Counted from the stretch's first letter, positions 40,285-49,235 are shown. The stretch is DNA of 64,000 nt from Amycolatopsis alkalitolerans (GCF_006152065.1 NZ_VDFW01000017.1:62001-126000), one strand, 5' to 3'. Translations and numbers: made by a program. Notes: generated by a model from the sequence alone, not told the origin.

Positions 40285-40290
40285 TAGGGC

Positions 40291-41175
40291 ATGACGTCGG
40301 TCGTCGAGCGTGTGCAGGGCGATGCCCCGGTGTTCTCGGTGGAGTTCTTCCCACCCCGTGACGCCGCGGACGAGGCCGTCCTGTGGCGGTCGATCCGCGA
40401 GCTCGAGGCGTTCGACCCGGCGTACATGTCGATCACCTACGGCGCGGGCGGGTCGAGCCGCGACGGCACGATCCGCAACATCGCGCGCGCCGCGACCGAG
40501 ACCACGCTGGTCCCGATGGGGCACCTGACCGCGGTCGACCACTCGGTGGCGGAGTTGCGCAACGTCATCGGCTGGTACGCGGCCGTCGGCGTGCGGAACA
40601 TCCTCGCGCTCCGCGGGGACCCGCCGGGTGACCCGTACGGCGAGTGGATCCCGCATCCGCAGGGCCTCAGCTACGCCGAGGAGCTGGTCGAGCTGGTCCG
40701 CTCGCTGGGTGACTTCTGCGTCGGCGTCTCGGCGTTCCCGTACGGCCACCCGCGCTCGCCCGATCTCGAAACCGACACCAAGCATCTCGTCCGGAAGTTC
40801 AAGGCCGGTGCCCAGTTCGGTATCGCGCAGCTGTTCTTCCAGGCCGAGGACTTCCTGCGGCTGCGCGACCGGGTGGCGGCCGCGGGCAGCGACGCGCTGC
40901 TCATCCCGGGCGTCATGCCGCTGACCACGCCGCGCACCCTGAAGACCACGATCAAGCTCTCGGGAGCGCCGTGCCCGCAGTGGCTGCTGGACCGGCTCGA
41001 GCCGCTGGAGAACGATCCCAAGGCCTTCCGCGCCGAGGGGCTCGACGTGGTCACCGAGCTGTGCGAGCGGCTCATCGCCGAGGGCGTGCCAGACCTGCAC
41101 TTCTACACGTTCAACCGGTCGAAGGCCACGAGCGAGGTCGTCAGCCGGCTCGGCCTGATCCCGGCGCGCACCTGA
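40291..41175 (+). CDS. metF: Methylenetetrahydrofolate reductase
   Basis: MetF (294 residues) reduces 5,10-methylene-THF to 5-methyl-THF for methionine synthesis. It is a TIM barrel with FSVEFFPPRDAADE (substrate/FAD region), PAYMSITYGAGGSSRDGT, LALRGDPPG and AQFGIAQLFFQAEDFLR. It has the short bacterial length without the eukaryotic regulatory domain. The start is leaderless. Methionine synthase (metH) in this organism would need the B12 brought in by the importer at 13821-16547. Confidence 0.96.
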   Translation: MTSVVERVQGDAPVFSVEFFPPRDAADEAVLWRSIRELEAFDPAYMSITYGAGGSSRDGTIRNIARAATETTLVPMGHLTAVDHSVAELRNVIGWYAAVGVRNILALRGDPPGDPYGEWIPHPQGLSYAEELVELVRSLGDFCVGVSAFPYGHPRSPDLETDTKHLVRKFKAGAQFGIAQLFFQAEDFLRLRDRVAAAGSDALLIPGVMPLTTPRTLKTTIKLSGAPCPQWLLDRLEPLENDPKAFRAEGLDVVTELCERLIAEGVPDLHFYTFNRSKATSEVVSRLGLIPART

Positions 41176-41196
41176 AACCCGCTTGCCGCCGGCAGG

Positions 41197-41202
41197 TAGG
41201 TT
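41197..41202 (+). promoter_or_regulatory. -10 box of the DUF885 gene
   Basis: TAGGTT ends seven bases before the ATG at 41210. Confidence 0.4.
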
Positions 41203-41209
41203 GGGCCCC

Positions 41210-42871
41210 ATGGCCTCAGTGCACGAGATCTGTGACCAGTTCGTCGACGATTACGCGGCGGCGCATCCGCTCCTGGCGACCGAGATCGGTATCCCCGGCT
41301 ACGACGACCAGGTGACCGACTACTCGCCGGCGGGACACGCGGCCCGCGCCGCGATCGCCCGGCGCGCGCTCGCCGCGATCCGTGACACCGAAGCCACCGA
41401 TCCGTCCGAGCGCGCCGCGAAGGCGGTGTTCACCGAGCGCGTCGGCCTCGACCTGGAGATCCACGAGGCCGGTCTCGACCAGGCCTCGCTGAACGTCATC
41501 GCCAGCCCGGTGCAGGACCTGCGGATGGCGTTCGACCTCATGCCGGCCGAAACCGAGGAGCAGTGGGCGAACATCTCCGCGCGGCTGCGGAAGGTCGCCG
41601 AGGCGCTCGACGGGGTCCGCGCGTCCCTGCTCGCCGCGGCGGACGCGGGCAACGCGGCCGCGCTGCGCCAGGTCACGAAGGTCGCCGAACAGGCCGAGAC
41701 GTGGGCGGGGCTCAAGGGGGAGAAGGCGTTCTTCGAGACCCTGATCGAGGGAGTGCCGGAAGCCCTGCGCGCAGACCTCGAACAGGGCGCCCGCTCGGCG
41801 AGCGAGGCGTACGCCGAGCTGGCGGGCTTCCTGCGCGCGGAGCTCGCGCCGAGGGCTCGCACGAAGGACGCGGTGGGCGAGGACGCGTACCGGCTCTGGT
41901 CCCGGTACTTCATCGGCGCGGCGCTCGACCCGCGTGAGGCCTACGAATGGGGCTGGGGCGAGTTCTCCCGGCTCGAAGCGGAAATGCGCGAGGTCGCCGC
42001 GCGCCTCAAGCCCGGCGCGACTCTGGCCGAGACCGCGGAGGCGCTCGACGCCGATCCGCGCTACCGGGTGCGCGGCACCGAACAGTTCCGGCAGTGGATG
42101 CAGGAGCTTTCGGACAACGCGCTGAAAGCGTTGCGTGGCAAGCATTTCGAGATCCCCGACGAGCTGATGGCGCTCGAGTGCAGGATCGCCCCGCCGGGCG
42201 CCGGCGCCGGCGCGTACTACACGGGGCCGAGCGAGGACCTCTCCCGCCCCGGCCGCATGTGGTGGTCGCTGCCACCGGGCCGCGACGAGTTCTCCACCTG
42301 GCGTGAGGTCAGCACCGTCTACCACGAGGGCGTCCCCGGGCATCACCTGCAGATCGCCACCGCCGTCCACGAGCGCTCGCTCAACCGGTTCCAGCGCCTG
42401 TTCGCGTTCACCTCCGGGCACGGCGAGGGCTGGGCGCTGTATGCCGAACGGCTGATGCAGGATCTGGGCTACCTCTCCGACGACGGCAACCTGTTCGGCA
42501 TGCTCTCCGAGCAGCTTTTCCGCGCCGGGCGCGTGCTCGTCGACTTCGGGATGCACCTCGAGCTGGAGATCCCCGCCGGCACGGGCTTCCACGAGGGCGA
42601 GCGGTGGACCCCCGAGCTGGGCCTGGAGTTCATGCTGACCCGCACGATCACCGACCCGCCGCTCGTGCACGACGAGATCGACCGCTACCTCGGCTGGCCG
42701 GGCCAGGCGCCCGCGTACAAGCTCGGCGAGCGCCTGTGGCTCGAAGCCCGCGAGGACGCGCGCCGCCGGCAAGGATCTTCGTTCGACATCAAGGATTTCC
42801 ACACGAAGGCCCTCCGCCTCGGCGGGATGGGCCTGGACACCCTCCGCCAGCAACTCGCCGAACTGGACTGA
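41210..42871 (+). CDS. DUF885 family zinc-peptidase-like protein
   Basis: A 553-residue soluble protein of the DUF885 family. The zinc-binding-like motif TVYHEGVPGHHLQIA (H-E-x4-HH) lies near residue 378, followed by GHGEGWALYAERLM with a further Glu and the late FHEGERWTPELGLEFML. The architecture is like M32/M3-type metallopeptidases. No signal peptide, so cytoplasmic. Peptidase activity is likely but untested in most members. A hairpin at 42901-42921 follows. Confidence 0.88.
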   Translation: MASVHEICDQFVDDYAAAHPLLATEIGIPGYDDQVTDYSPAGHAARAAIARRALAAIRDTEATDPSERAAKAVFTERVGLDLEIHEAGLDQASLNVIASPVQDLRMAFDLMPAETEEQWANISARLRKVAEALDGVRASLLAAADAGNAAALRQVTKVAEQAETWAGLKGEKAFFETLIEGVPEALRADLEQGARSASEAYAELAGFLRAELAPRARTKDAVGEDAYRLWSRYFIGAALDPREAYEWGWGEFSRLEAEMREVAARLKPGATLAETAEALDADPRYRVRGTEQFRQWMQELSDNALKALRGKHFEIPDELMALECRIAPPGAGAGAYYTGPSEDLSRPGRMWWSLPPGRDEFSTWREVSTVYHEGVPGHHLQIATAVHERSLNRFQRLFAFTSGHGEGWALYAERLMQDLGYLSDDGNLFGMLSEQLFRAGRVLVDFGMHLELEIPAGTGFHEGERWTPELGLEFMLTRTITDPPLVHDEIDRYLGWPGQAPAYKLGERLWLEAREDARRRQGSSFDIKDFHTKALRLGGMGLDTLRQQLAELD

Positions 42872-42900
42872 CATGCACCGGATCTATCGCGTCACCCCAC

Positions 42901-42921
42901 CGCCCCGCGCCTAGCGGGGCG
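42901..42921 (+). terminator. Hairpin after the DUF885 gene
   Basis: CGCCCCGC, five bases, GCGGGGCG: a perfect 8-bp GC stem 30 bases after the stop. No T-run follows. Confidence 0.5.
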
Positions 42922-42988
42922 AACACGTCGTTAGAGCGCTTCGCCCCGCGTCGGCTGTCCTGACACTTCGACGCTGGAGCGATCCTTC

Positions 42989-43882
42989 ATGTCCACTTCC
43001 GTTGCCGCGCCCGCGCGCGGCCGATCGGCGCTCGCGCTGATCCTCGCCGGCATCCTGTGGGGTACCGGTGGCCTGTCCGGCAGCCTCCTCGCGGAGAAGG
43101 CGCACCTCAGCCCATTGCCGGTGGCGACCTACCGGCTGCTGCTGGGCGGGTGCGTCACCGTGCTGTTCGTGGTGCTGACCGGCCGCCGTCCACAGTGGAC
43201 GGTGCCGGTGCTGCGCCGGCTGCTCGTCGCCGGCGCGCTCATCGCGCAGTTCCAGGCCTGCTACTTCGGCGCGCTCACGCTGACCTCGGTCAGCATCGCC
43301 ACGATGATCACGATCGGCAGCGTGCCGGTGTTCGTGGCACTCGCCACGGCGGTCCGCCATCGTCGGCTGCCCGGCGCGTTGACGGTGGTCTCGATGACGG
43401 CCGCGGTGGCCGGGCTGGTCCTGCTGACCTGGTCGCCGCAAGGCATCCCGGGCGGCGGGCGGCTGCTCACCGGCGTGACGCTCGCGCTCGCCGCGGGGGC
43501 CGGGTTCGCCACGCTGACCGTGGTGACCCGCCGCCAGGTCGACGGTCTGGATTCCTTCTGCACCACCGCGTTCGGCCTGCTGATCGGCGGGATCCTGCTG
43601 CTGCCGTTCGCGCTCGGGTTCGGGATGGCGATCCCGCTGCGCGCCGACGTGCTCGCGGTCGCGCTGTACTTCGGGCTGGTGCCGACGGGAATCGCCTACG
43701 GGGCGTACTTCCTCGCCCTGCGGACAGCGGCACCCGTCGTGGCGGCGCTGTCGGCGTTGCTCGAACCGCTGACGGCGGCGGTGCTGTCCGCGGTACTGCT
43801 GCACGACGAGCTGGGCGCGACCGGCTGGACCGGCGCCGCGCTGCTCGTGGCCGCACTCGCGATGAGCTACCTGCGCGAGTGA
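42989..43882 (+). CDS. EamA-family DMT transporter
   Basis: A 297-residue protein with ten hydrophobic helices in two EamA repeats. The first opens ALALILAGILWGTGGLSGSL and the second ALAAGAGFATLTVVTRRQV, with the typical LEPLTAAVLSAVLLHDEL ending of the second repeat. It is convergent with the GNAT gene and ends five bases before it. A second, more distant EamA gene lies at 44963. The cargo is unknown; amino acid or drug export is usual for the family. Confidence 0.9.
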   Translation: MSTSVAAPARGRSALALILAGILWGTGGLSGSLLAEKAHLSPLPVATYRLLLGGCVTVLFVVLTGRRPQWTVPVLRRLLVAGALIAQFQACYFGALTLTSVSIATMITIGSVPVFVALATAVRHRRLPGALTVVSMTAAVAGLVLLTWSPQGIPGGGRLLTGVTLALAAGAGFATLTVVTRRQVDGLDSFCTTAFGLLIGGILLLPFALGFGMAIPLRADVLAVALYFGLVPTGIAYGAYFLALRTAAPVVAALSALLEPLTAAVLSAVLLHDELGATGWTGAALLVAALAMSYLRE

Positions 43883-43887
43883 TCCGC

Positions 43888-44457
43888 CTACTCGGCCGCA
43901 TGCTCCAGCGGGAGCGTGCGGCCGAGGATGGCGAACGGCCGGGGATCGCCGGCGAAGTGATAGTCCCGCAGGACATCGGCGAAACCCATCCGCCGGTACA
44001 GCTTCCACGCGCGGCTCGGCCCTTCCGGCGTGGACAGCAGGACATGCCGGTTCGGCACCTGCGCGAGCAGGCGCCGCAACAGGTTCTCGCCGATGCCCGC
44101 CGCCTGGTTGCGGGGCCGCACGTGGATCTCGGTCAGCTCGAAGTAGTCGGCGAGCCAGCGTGCCGCGGTCTCTTCGCCGCTGCTCTTCACCAGGCCGCGG
44201 CGCACCTGCTCATGCCACCACTGCCCGGGGTTTCCGCGGTAGCCGTAGGCGATCCCGAGCATCGTGCCGTCCGCGTCGAGTGCGGCGTAGCAGCGCCAGC
44301 CGTCGCGCAGCGCGTGCGTGAGCCACATCGGGGCCCGCTGTTCGGCGGTGCCCGGCGGGTACCGCATCGCTTCAACGTAGATGTCCAGCGCCTCCCGCAG
44401 ACGTGTCCGGAACTCGTCGGCCGTCAGCGGGACGAACTGGGTCGACACCGTGGTCAT
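43888..44457 (-). CDS. GNAT-family N-acetyltransferase
   Basis: A 189-residue protein with a GNAT core: LTEIHVRPRNQAAGIGENLL carries the acetyl-CoA-binding R/Q-x2-G-x-G/A loop, and AWKLYRRMGFADV is the C-terminal strand-helix. Its ATG overlaps the stop of the YbaK-like gene (ATGA), so the two are coupled. The acceptor is unknown. Confidence 0.87.
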   Translation of the reverse strand: MTTVSTQFVPLTADEFRTRLREALDIYVEAMRYPPGTAEQRAPMWLTHALRDGWRCYAALDADGTMLGIAYGYRGNPGQWWHEQVRRGLVKSSGEETAARWLADYFELTEIHVRPRNQAAGIGENLLRRLLAQVPNRHVLLSTPEGPSRAWKLYRRMGFADVLRDYHFAGDPRPFAILGRTLPLEHAAE

Positions 44458-44954
44458 GTACCCACCTCTGCGGCGCGTCCCCCCGTGAGCGCCACGAGTT
44501 CGGCGAAGCTGGTCGGGAACACCGACTTGGCGTGCCCGGCCGCGGCCCAGATCTCGCCGTACCCTTCGAGCGCCGTGTCCACGATCGTCTCGATGGGCGC
44601 CGGGTGGCCGACCGGGGCCACCCCGCCGATGACCTGACCGGTGTGCTCCTTCACGAAGCCCGGGTCCGCCTTCTCGACGGCGGTGGCGCCGGCCAGTTCC
44701 GCGAGCCTGCCCGTGTCCGCCCGGTGGGCGCCGGAGGTCAGCGCCAGCAGCGGCGCGGTCCGGCCGGGGAACACGGCCTTGAAGACGAGGCTGTTCGCGA
44801 TCGCGCCCACTTCGACGCCGAGCGCTTCCGCCGCCTGCACCGCCGTGCGCACTTCGGCGGGCAGGATGCGGATGCCAGCCGCGGCACGGTGCTGGCCCGC
44901 TTCCGCCAGCGTCGCGGCGACTTTCGCGATCGCGGGGTGGTCGAAGCTCTCCAT
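44454..44954 (-). CDS. YbaK/EbsC-type aminoacyl-tRNA deacylase
   Basis: A 166-residue YbaK-domain protein. ANSLVFKAV carries the conserved catalytic lysine region, TGQVIGGVAPVGHP the GxxxP-type loop, and AGHAKSVFPTSFAELVALTG the C-terminal signature. Family members remove wrongly attached amino acids from tRNA (Cys/Ala-tRNA(Pro) and similar). It is cotranscribed with the GNAT gene, a pairing whose meaning is unknown. The start is the ATG at 44954. Confidence 0.88.
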   Translation of the reverse strand: MESFDHPAIAKVAATLAEAGQHRAAAGIRILPAEVRTAVQAAEALGVEVGAIANSLVFKAVFPGRTAPLLALTSGAHRADTGRLAELAGATAVEKADPGFVKEHTGQVIGGVAPVGHPAPIETIVDTALEGYGEIWAAAGHAKSVFPTSFAELVALTGGRAAEVGT

Positions 44955-44962
44955 ACTGCCTA

Positions 44963-45838
44963 TCAGATCACGGACGCCGCCTGCGGGCGACGGTGTATCC
45001 CCTTTCCGGAACGCGTGAGCAGCAAGCCGGTCGCGAGCCCGGCGAAGACGACGACGATGCCGATCCAGACGAGCGGTCCCGGCAGTTGCCCGCCGGTGAG
45101 CGCGGCGGCGACGGGCGCGACGCCGGTCAGCAGCCCGCTGCGGCCCGGTCCGAGCTTCGCGACTGCCGAGTACCACAACAGGAAGGCGACCGCGGTCACG
45201 AGCACCGCGAGATAACCGATCGCGCCCCACTGGACGGCGGTGAACCGGACCGTGCGTTCCGTCGCACCGCCGAGCACCGCGAAGATCACCGCGCCGAGCC
45301 ACACCGAATGCACCGAGACGCCCCACGCTCCATGCCTGGTCAGCACCGGCACAGCCAGGAGGGTGAACCCGGCTTCGCACAGGAGCGCGACCGCGGCCCA
45401 TCCGACGCCGATCGCGTCCGCGCGCCCGGTGCCCTCGACGAGCACGCAGCCGATCGTGACCACCGCGGCGGCGGCGAGAACCTGCCGGTGCGGCCGTTTG
45501 CGTTCCAGGAGCGGGCCGACGAGGGCGAGCAGGACGGGCACGCACGCGACCGCAACCGCGATGACGGCGGGTTCGGCGTGCTCGACGCCGCGCACGACGG
45601 CGACGTTGAACAGCACGAGCCCGCTCGCGGCGACCCCGGTGAGCCACAGCCATTCCGCCCCGCGCGGGCGCACGATCCGGGCGCCCGTGACCTTGGCGAG
45701 TGCCAGCAGGATGAGGGAGGCGGCGGCATACCTGATCGCCTGCGCGGTGAACAGCGGCGCGGTGACGAGGGCGCGGGACACCCCGGCGCTGCTGCCGACG
45801 AACACCATGGCTATCGCTCCGGCCAATGCCCTGTTCAT
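44963..45838 (-). CDS. EamA-family DMT transporter (second)
   Basis: A 291-residue ten-helix transporter: MNRALAGAIAMVFVGSSAGV opening, FTAQAIRYAAASLILL, and a second repeat near ALLCEAGFTLLAVPVLTRH. The ATG at 45838 is chosen because the longer frame would overlap the MocR promoter. It is divergent from the MocR-type regulator with 28 bases between starts, so the regulator very probably controls it. Export of an amino acid or a vitamin B6-related compound would fit. Confidence 0.88.
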   Translation of the reverse strand: MNRALAGAIAMVFVGSSAGVSRALVTAPLFTAQAIRYAAASLILLALAKVTGARIVRPRGAEWLWLTGVAASGLVLFNVAVVRGVEHAEPAVIAVAVACVPVLLALVGPLLERKRPHRQVLAAAAVVTIGCVLVEGTGRADAIGVGWAAVALLCEAGFTLLAVPVLTRHGAWGVSVHSVWLGAVIFAVLGGATERTVRFTAVQWGAIGYLAVLVTAVAFLLWYSAVAKLGPGRSGLLTGVAPVAAALTGGQLPGPLVWIGIVVVFAGLATGLLLTRSGKGIHRRPQAASVI

Positions 45839-45854
45839 GAGCCCAGCCTGTCGG

Positions 45855-45860
45855 CACAAT
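45855..45860 (+). promoter_or_regulatory. -10 box of the MocR-type gene
   Basis: CACAAT ends six bases before the GTG at 45867; same CACAATGG string as at trpE. Confidence 0.45.
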
Positions 45861-45866
45861 GGCCCT

Positions 45867-47306
45867 GTGGACAGGTCCAAACTCACTCACGATGACCGGT
45901 CCATAACCGGTGCCGACTTCCTCCAGTTGAACCTCACCGACGCGCCGCCGGGCCGCCTCTCCGACTGGCTGACGCGGCGGCTGCGGAGCGCGATCGCGGA
46001 CGGCCGCCTGGCGGTCGGCGCGCGGCTGCCGGCGACGCGGGTGCTGGCCGAGGAGTTGCGGGTGTCGCGTGGCGTGGTCACCGAGGCCTATCAGCGGCTG
46101 ACCGAGGAAGGGCACGTCTCCGGGCGGGGGCGGGCGGGCACGATCGTCGTCGCCGCCCCGGTTGCTCTGCCGGAGCCGGTGCCGCCCGCGCCGCTGACCT
46201 CGTTCCCGGTCGATTTCGAGTCCTTCCGGGAGGTCTCCGCCCCGATCGACCTGTCGCCGGGAGTGCCGGATCTCGCCGCTTTCCCGCGTTCGGCGTGGTT
46301 ACGCGCCGAGCGCACCGTCCTGGACGGACTGTCCCCTTCGGACTTCGGGTACGGCGATCCGTGTGGTGCCCCGGTTTTCCGCCGGGCGGTGGCGCGCTGG
46401 CTGGCGCGCTACCGCGGTGTCTCGGTCGATCCGGACGAGGTGATCATCGTGTCCGGGGTCGCGCAAGCGCTCGTGCTGCTCGCGAGAATCCTGCCGCCCC
46501 AAGGTATTTCGACCATCGCGGTGGAAGATCCCGGTTCGCTGGGCGCGCGGGAGCAACTGCGGAAGTGGGGGATGCGGACGCCGCCGGTGTCCGTCGACGA
46601 GGGCGGGCTGCGTACCGGCGAACTCCGCGACAGTGGCGCGCCCGCGGTGCTGCTGACCCCGGCGCACCAGTTCCCGACCGGGGTCGTGCTCGATGGGGCG
46701 CGCCGGCGCGAGCTCATGCGCTGGGCCGGCGACGGCGGGCTGGTCATCGAGGACGACTACGACGCCGAGCATCGTTACGACCGGCCGCCGGTGCCGGCGC
46801 TGCGGTCGATGCTCGCCGAGCACGTGTGTTACGCCGGCAGCGTGTCCAAGCTGCTTGCCCCGGCGCTGCGGGTCGGCTGGCTCATCGTGCCGCGGAAATA
46901 CCGTGCCGCGGCGGTCGCCGCGAAACGTGAGGCCGATCTGGGCAGTTCCGTCCTGCCCCAGCTCGTGCTCGCCGACTTGATGGAATCGGGCGAGCTGGAG
47001 CGCCAGTTGCGGTTGCTGCGCCGCCGCCATCGCCGCCGCCGGGACGTCCTGATCGCGGCGTTGCGGGAGCACCTGCCGGACGCCCGGGTGCACGGCGCCG
47101 CGGCGGGGCTGCATCTGATGGTCACCTTCGACGGCAAGTTCGCCGATGTCGAGGTGGCCGCGGCGGCGCTCGCCCACGGGGTGAAGGTCCAGCCGCTGTC
47201 GTGGCACCGGCAACGGCCGGGCCCGCCGGGCCTGGTCCTCGGCTACGCGGCGAGCGCTCCCGGCGACCTCGAACGGGGAGTGGCGGCGCTGGCTTCGGTG
47301 CTGTGA
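45867..47306 (+). CDS. MocR/PdxR-type regulator (GntR HTH fused to aminotransferase fold)
   Basis: A 479-residue two-domain protein. The GntR winged helix spans about residues 30-95 (LRSAIADGRLAVGARLPATR, LRVSRGVVTEAYQRL). The rest is a class I aminotransferase fold with VLLTPAHQFPTG, VIEDDYDAEHRYD and the PLP lysine in YAGSVSKLLAPALRVGW. Such regulators sense PLP or an amino-acid adduct. The GTG start is given by the -10 box. The likely target is the divergent EamA gene, with autoregulation. Confidence 0.93.
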   Translation: MDRSKLTHDDRSITGADFLQLNLTDAPPGRLSDWLTRRLRSAIADGRLAVGARLPATRVLAEELRVSRGVVTEAYQRLTEEGHVSGRGRAGTIVVAAPVALPEPVPPAPLTSFPVDFESFREVSAPIDLSPGVPDLAAFPRSAWLRAERTVLDGLSPSDFGYGDPCGAPVFRRAVARWLARYRGVSVDPDEVIIVSGVAQALVLLARILPPQGISTIAVEDPGSLGAREQLRKWGMRTPPVSVDEGGLRTGELRDSGAPAVLLTPAHQFPTGVVLDGARRRELMRWAGDGGLVIEDDYDAEHRYDRPPVPALRSMLAEHVCYAGSVSKLLAPALRVGWLIVPRKYRAAAVAAKREADLGSSVLPQLVLADLMESGELERQLRLLRRRHRRRRDVLIAALREHLPDARVHGAAAGLHLMVTFDGKFADVEVAAAALAHGVKVQPLSWHRQRPGPPGLVLGYAASAPGDLERGVAALASVL

Positions 47307-47324
47307 GCATCACCGGATCGGGAC

Positions 47325-47377
47325 TTGAACGAACACGTGTTCGAAGTTAGTCTGGGAGCTAGTCGAACACAGGTTCG
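47325..47377 (+). promoter_or_regulatory. SOS promoter with two LexA boxes
   Basis: Box 1, CGAACACGTGTTCG (47330-47343), fills the spacer between TTGAAC (-35) and TAGTCT (-10, 47348-47353). Box 2, CGAACACAGGTTCG (47364-47377), lies in the leader. Both match the actinobacterial LexA consensus CGAAC-N4-GTTCG exactly, and box 1 is identical to the recA box at 58251. Confidence 0.85.
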
Positions 47378-47477
47378 ACGGCCGGTGGAGCGCTCGCCGG
47401 GGCGGCGCCCGGCGTGGGGACGGGGGAAGCGTCTCGGCGCCGGGCGCCGCTGCCACCAGTAAGAACAGGGAGGGGCA

Positions 47478-47957
47478 ATGTCCATTGCCGCCGTCGCGTC
47501 CCGGGCCGATCGCGTTCAGCCCCAGCTGCCGCTGCCGGTCCGGCCGCCCACAGCGCCCGCTGCCGTGGCACTGCTGAACGAGGCGAGGCACGGTCTCGCC
47601 GAGGCCGAGCAGGCCACGGATCCGGTGACCAAGTTCATCTCGTCGTATCTGGCCGCTCTGCGTGCGGGCGCCGCCGTGCTCGCGGCCCGCGGCCGCCCGC
47701 ACCGTGGCCGTGCCCGCCCGGCCAGCGTCTGGGTCCTGCTGGAGGCGGCGGCGCCCGAACTGGCCGAATGGTCGGCGTTCTTCGCCGCGAACTCGGCCGC
47801 CCGCGCCGCTGCCCAGGCCGGGATCACCCGCCGCATCACCGAACGGTCCGCGGCGGAACTGTGCCGTCAGGCCGGCCGGTTCCTCGAACTCGCCGACCGG
47901 GTGGTGCATCCGCGTCCCGACGCGGTCCGCGAGTCCGCCGCGGGCCGCCACCGGTGA
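47478..47957 (+). CDS. SAV_6107-type HEPN domain protein, SOS-controlled
   Basis: A 159-residue helical protein with a Pro-rich N-terminus, then AVALLNEARHGLAEAEQATD and FISSYLAALRAGAAVLAARG, the pattern of the SAV_6107 HEPN family. These genes are often found, from memory, near LexA-regulated imuB/dnaE2 mutasome genes in actinobacteria; those genes are not here. A GGGAGGGG ribosome site precedes the ATG. Two LexA boxes upstream place it in the SOS response. HEPN domains are often RNases, but the classical R-x4-6-H motif is not clear. Confidence 0.8.
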   Translation: MSIAAVASRADRVQPQLPLPVRPPTAPAAVALLNEARHGLAEAEQATDPVTKFISSYLAALRAGAAVLAARGRPHRGRARPASVWVLLEAAAPELAEWSAFFAANSAARAAAQAGITRRITERSAAELCRQAGRFLELADRVVHPRPDAVRESAAGRHR

Positions 47958-48721
47958 TGGCCGGCCAAGCCCTGATCGACCACGGCCGGTTCGCCGAAGC
48001 GCTCGGGATAGAGGTGGAGTTGCTGCTCGGCGCCGCGCGCTCGGCGCCGCCCGGCACCCGGGTGCCCACCTGTCCCGGGTTCACGATCGGCGAGATCGTC
48101 CGGCATGTCGGCGGGCTCTACCGGGTGGCACGCCAGTGGATCGTCGAGGGGCGGGCACCCGGGGGCTGGCAGGAGAGCCCGGCGCCCGGACAGTCCACTG
48201 AGGACTATCTGCGCGCCGGTCTCGCCGAGTTGCTCGCCGAGCTGACCGCGCACAGCCCGGACGCGTATGCGGCGAGCTGGTGGCCGGCGGACCATACCTA
48301 CGGGTTCTGGTGGCGGCGCGTGGCGCATGAGACCACCATCCACCGGTACGACGTCGAGCAGGCCGCGGGCGAGCCGACCGCCGAAATAGCCGAGGATTTC
48401 GCGGTCGACGGGGTCGACGAAGCGCTCACGGTATGGTTCGGCCAGCGGTTGCCGATGCTCGGTCTGTCCGGCACCGCACGACATTCGGTCGCGGTCAGCA
48501 GCGGTGGGCATCACTGGATCGCGCGGGCCGGTCCTGGCTTCACCGAGGCCTGGCGCTGCTCGGCGGAAGAGACCGGTAGGGCCGATGGCCGGGTCTCGGC
48601 GCCGCCGGTGGCCATGTACCTGTGGGTGTGGGGCCGCCTGAACCATCGCGATGTCGAATGGTCAGGCAGTGATGATGCGATCGCCCAGCTGTGGGCCCTG
48701 ATGCGATTGGCCACCAGATGA
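47957..48721 (+). CDS. MDMPI N-terminal (DinB-superfamily) protein in the SOS operon
   Basis: A 254-residue protein of the maleylpyruvate-isomerase N-terminal/TIGR03083 group. The metal-binding DinB-like four-helix bundle shows VPTCPGFTIGEIVRHVGGLY with the first His, and WWRRVAHETTIHRYDVEQAA with the other two His ligands. A smaller C-terminal MDMPI_C domain follows. Members use mycothiol or have unknown activity. The TGATG overlap with the HEPN gene shows they share the LexA-controlled transcript. A 14-bp hairpin ends the unit. Confidence 0.85.
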   Translation: MAGQALIDHGRFAEALGIEVELLLGAARSAPPGTRVPTCPGFTIGEIVRHVGGLYRVARQWIVEGRAPGGWQESPAPGQSTEDYLRAGLAELLAELTAHSPDAYAASWWPADHTYGFWWRRVAHETTIHRYDVEQAAGEPTAEIAEDFAVDGVDEALTVWFGQRLPMLGLSGTARHSVAVSSGGHHWIARAGPGFTEAWRCSAEETGRADGRVSAPPVAMYLWVWGRLNHRDVEWSGSDDAIAQLWALMRLATR

Positions 48722-48758
48722 TTCCGGCGCGTGGGGAAGCGTTGCCGGACAACGGTTC

Positions 48759-48794
48759 CCGGTGACGTCAGGCACGGCATCCTGGCGTCACCGG
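48759..48794 (+). terminator. Strong hairpin after the SOS operon
   Basis: CCGGTGACGTCAGG, eight bases, CCTGGCGTCACCGG: 13 of 14 positions pair. It starts 38 bases after the MDMPI gene. Confidence 0.65.
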
Positions 48795-49235
48795 GTCACC
48801 ACATCGCCCGACGTCGGGCGCGGCGTGCCGCGTTTCTTCGCCCCCCCCGCCAGATGGCAGCCGGTCCGGAAATCGTTGAGTTCACGGTCCATGTCGTCCG
48901 GCTGGTCGACGCCTCGCTTGGAAACTGTCCCCACGGCCGACGTCGTAGCCCGCATCGGACGGGTGCGGGTGAAGAGCCGGATCCATCTCGACCTGCCGGA
49001 AGCTCGCCGGAGGATCAGCGGGCGAAGGTCCAGCAGGCTCGACCCGGCCACGGTCGGCGGTTGGGGTTCCCGGTGCACCCGATTGGGTCACCCGGCCACG
49101 AGTTCATCCGGATCAACCAGGCTTGAACGCTGTTCGGAGGCTTGTTTCGGAGGCGTTGCCAGGGCGCGCACAACGCTGACAAGGGCGAAACACGTGCGTC
49201 CTCAGCCAGCAACAAGCCTGCGGGATTGTTACCGA
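48795..49235. other. Gene-free stretch of about 440 bases
   Basis: No ORF here shows family likeness. A short plus-strand frame around 48870-48920 (VEFTVHVVRLVDASL) looks protein-like and could be an old gene fragment, but no start, stop or relative is recognised. A run of eight C follows 48840. The last 100 bases presumably hold the promoter of the ACT-GNAT gene. Confidence 0.4.

Noticed and set aside
42921-42935. LexA-like GAACACGTCGTT after the DUF885 gene
   Set aside because: The second half-site GTTCG is missing.
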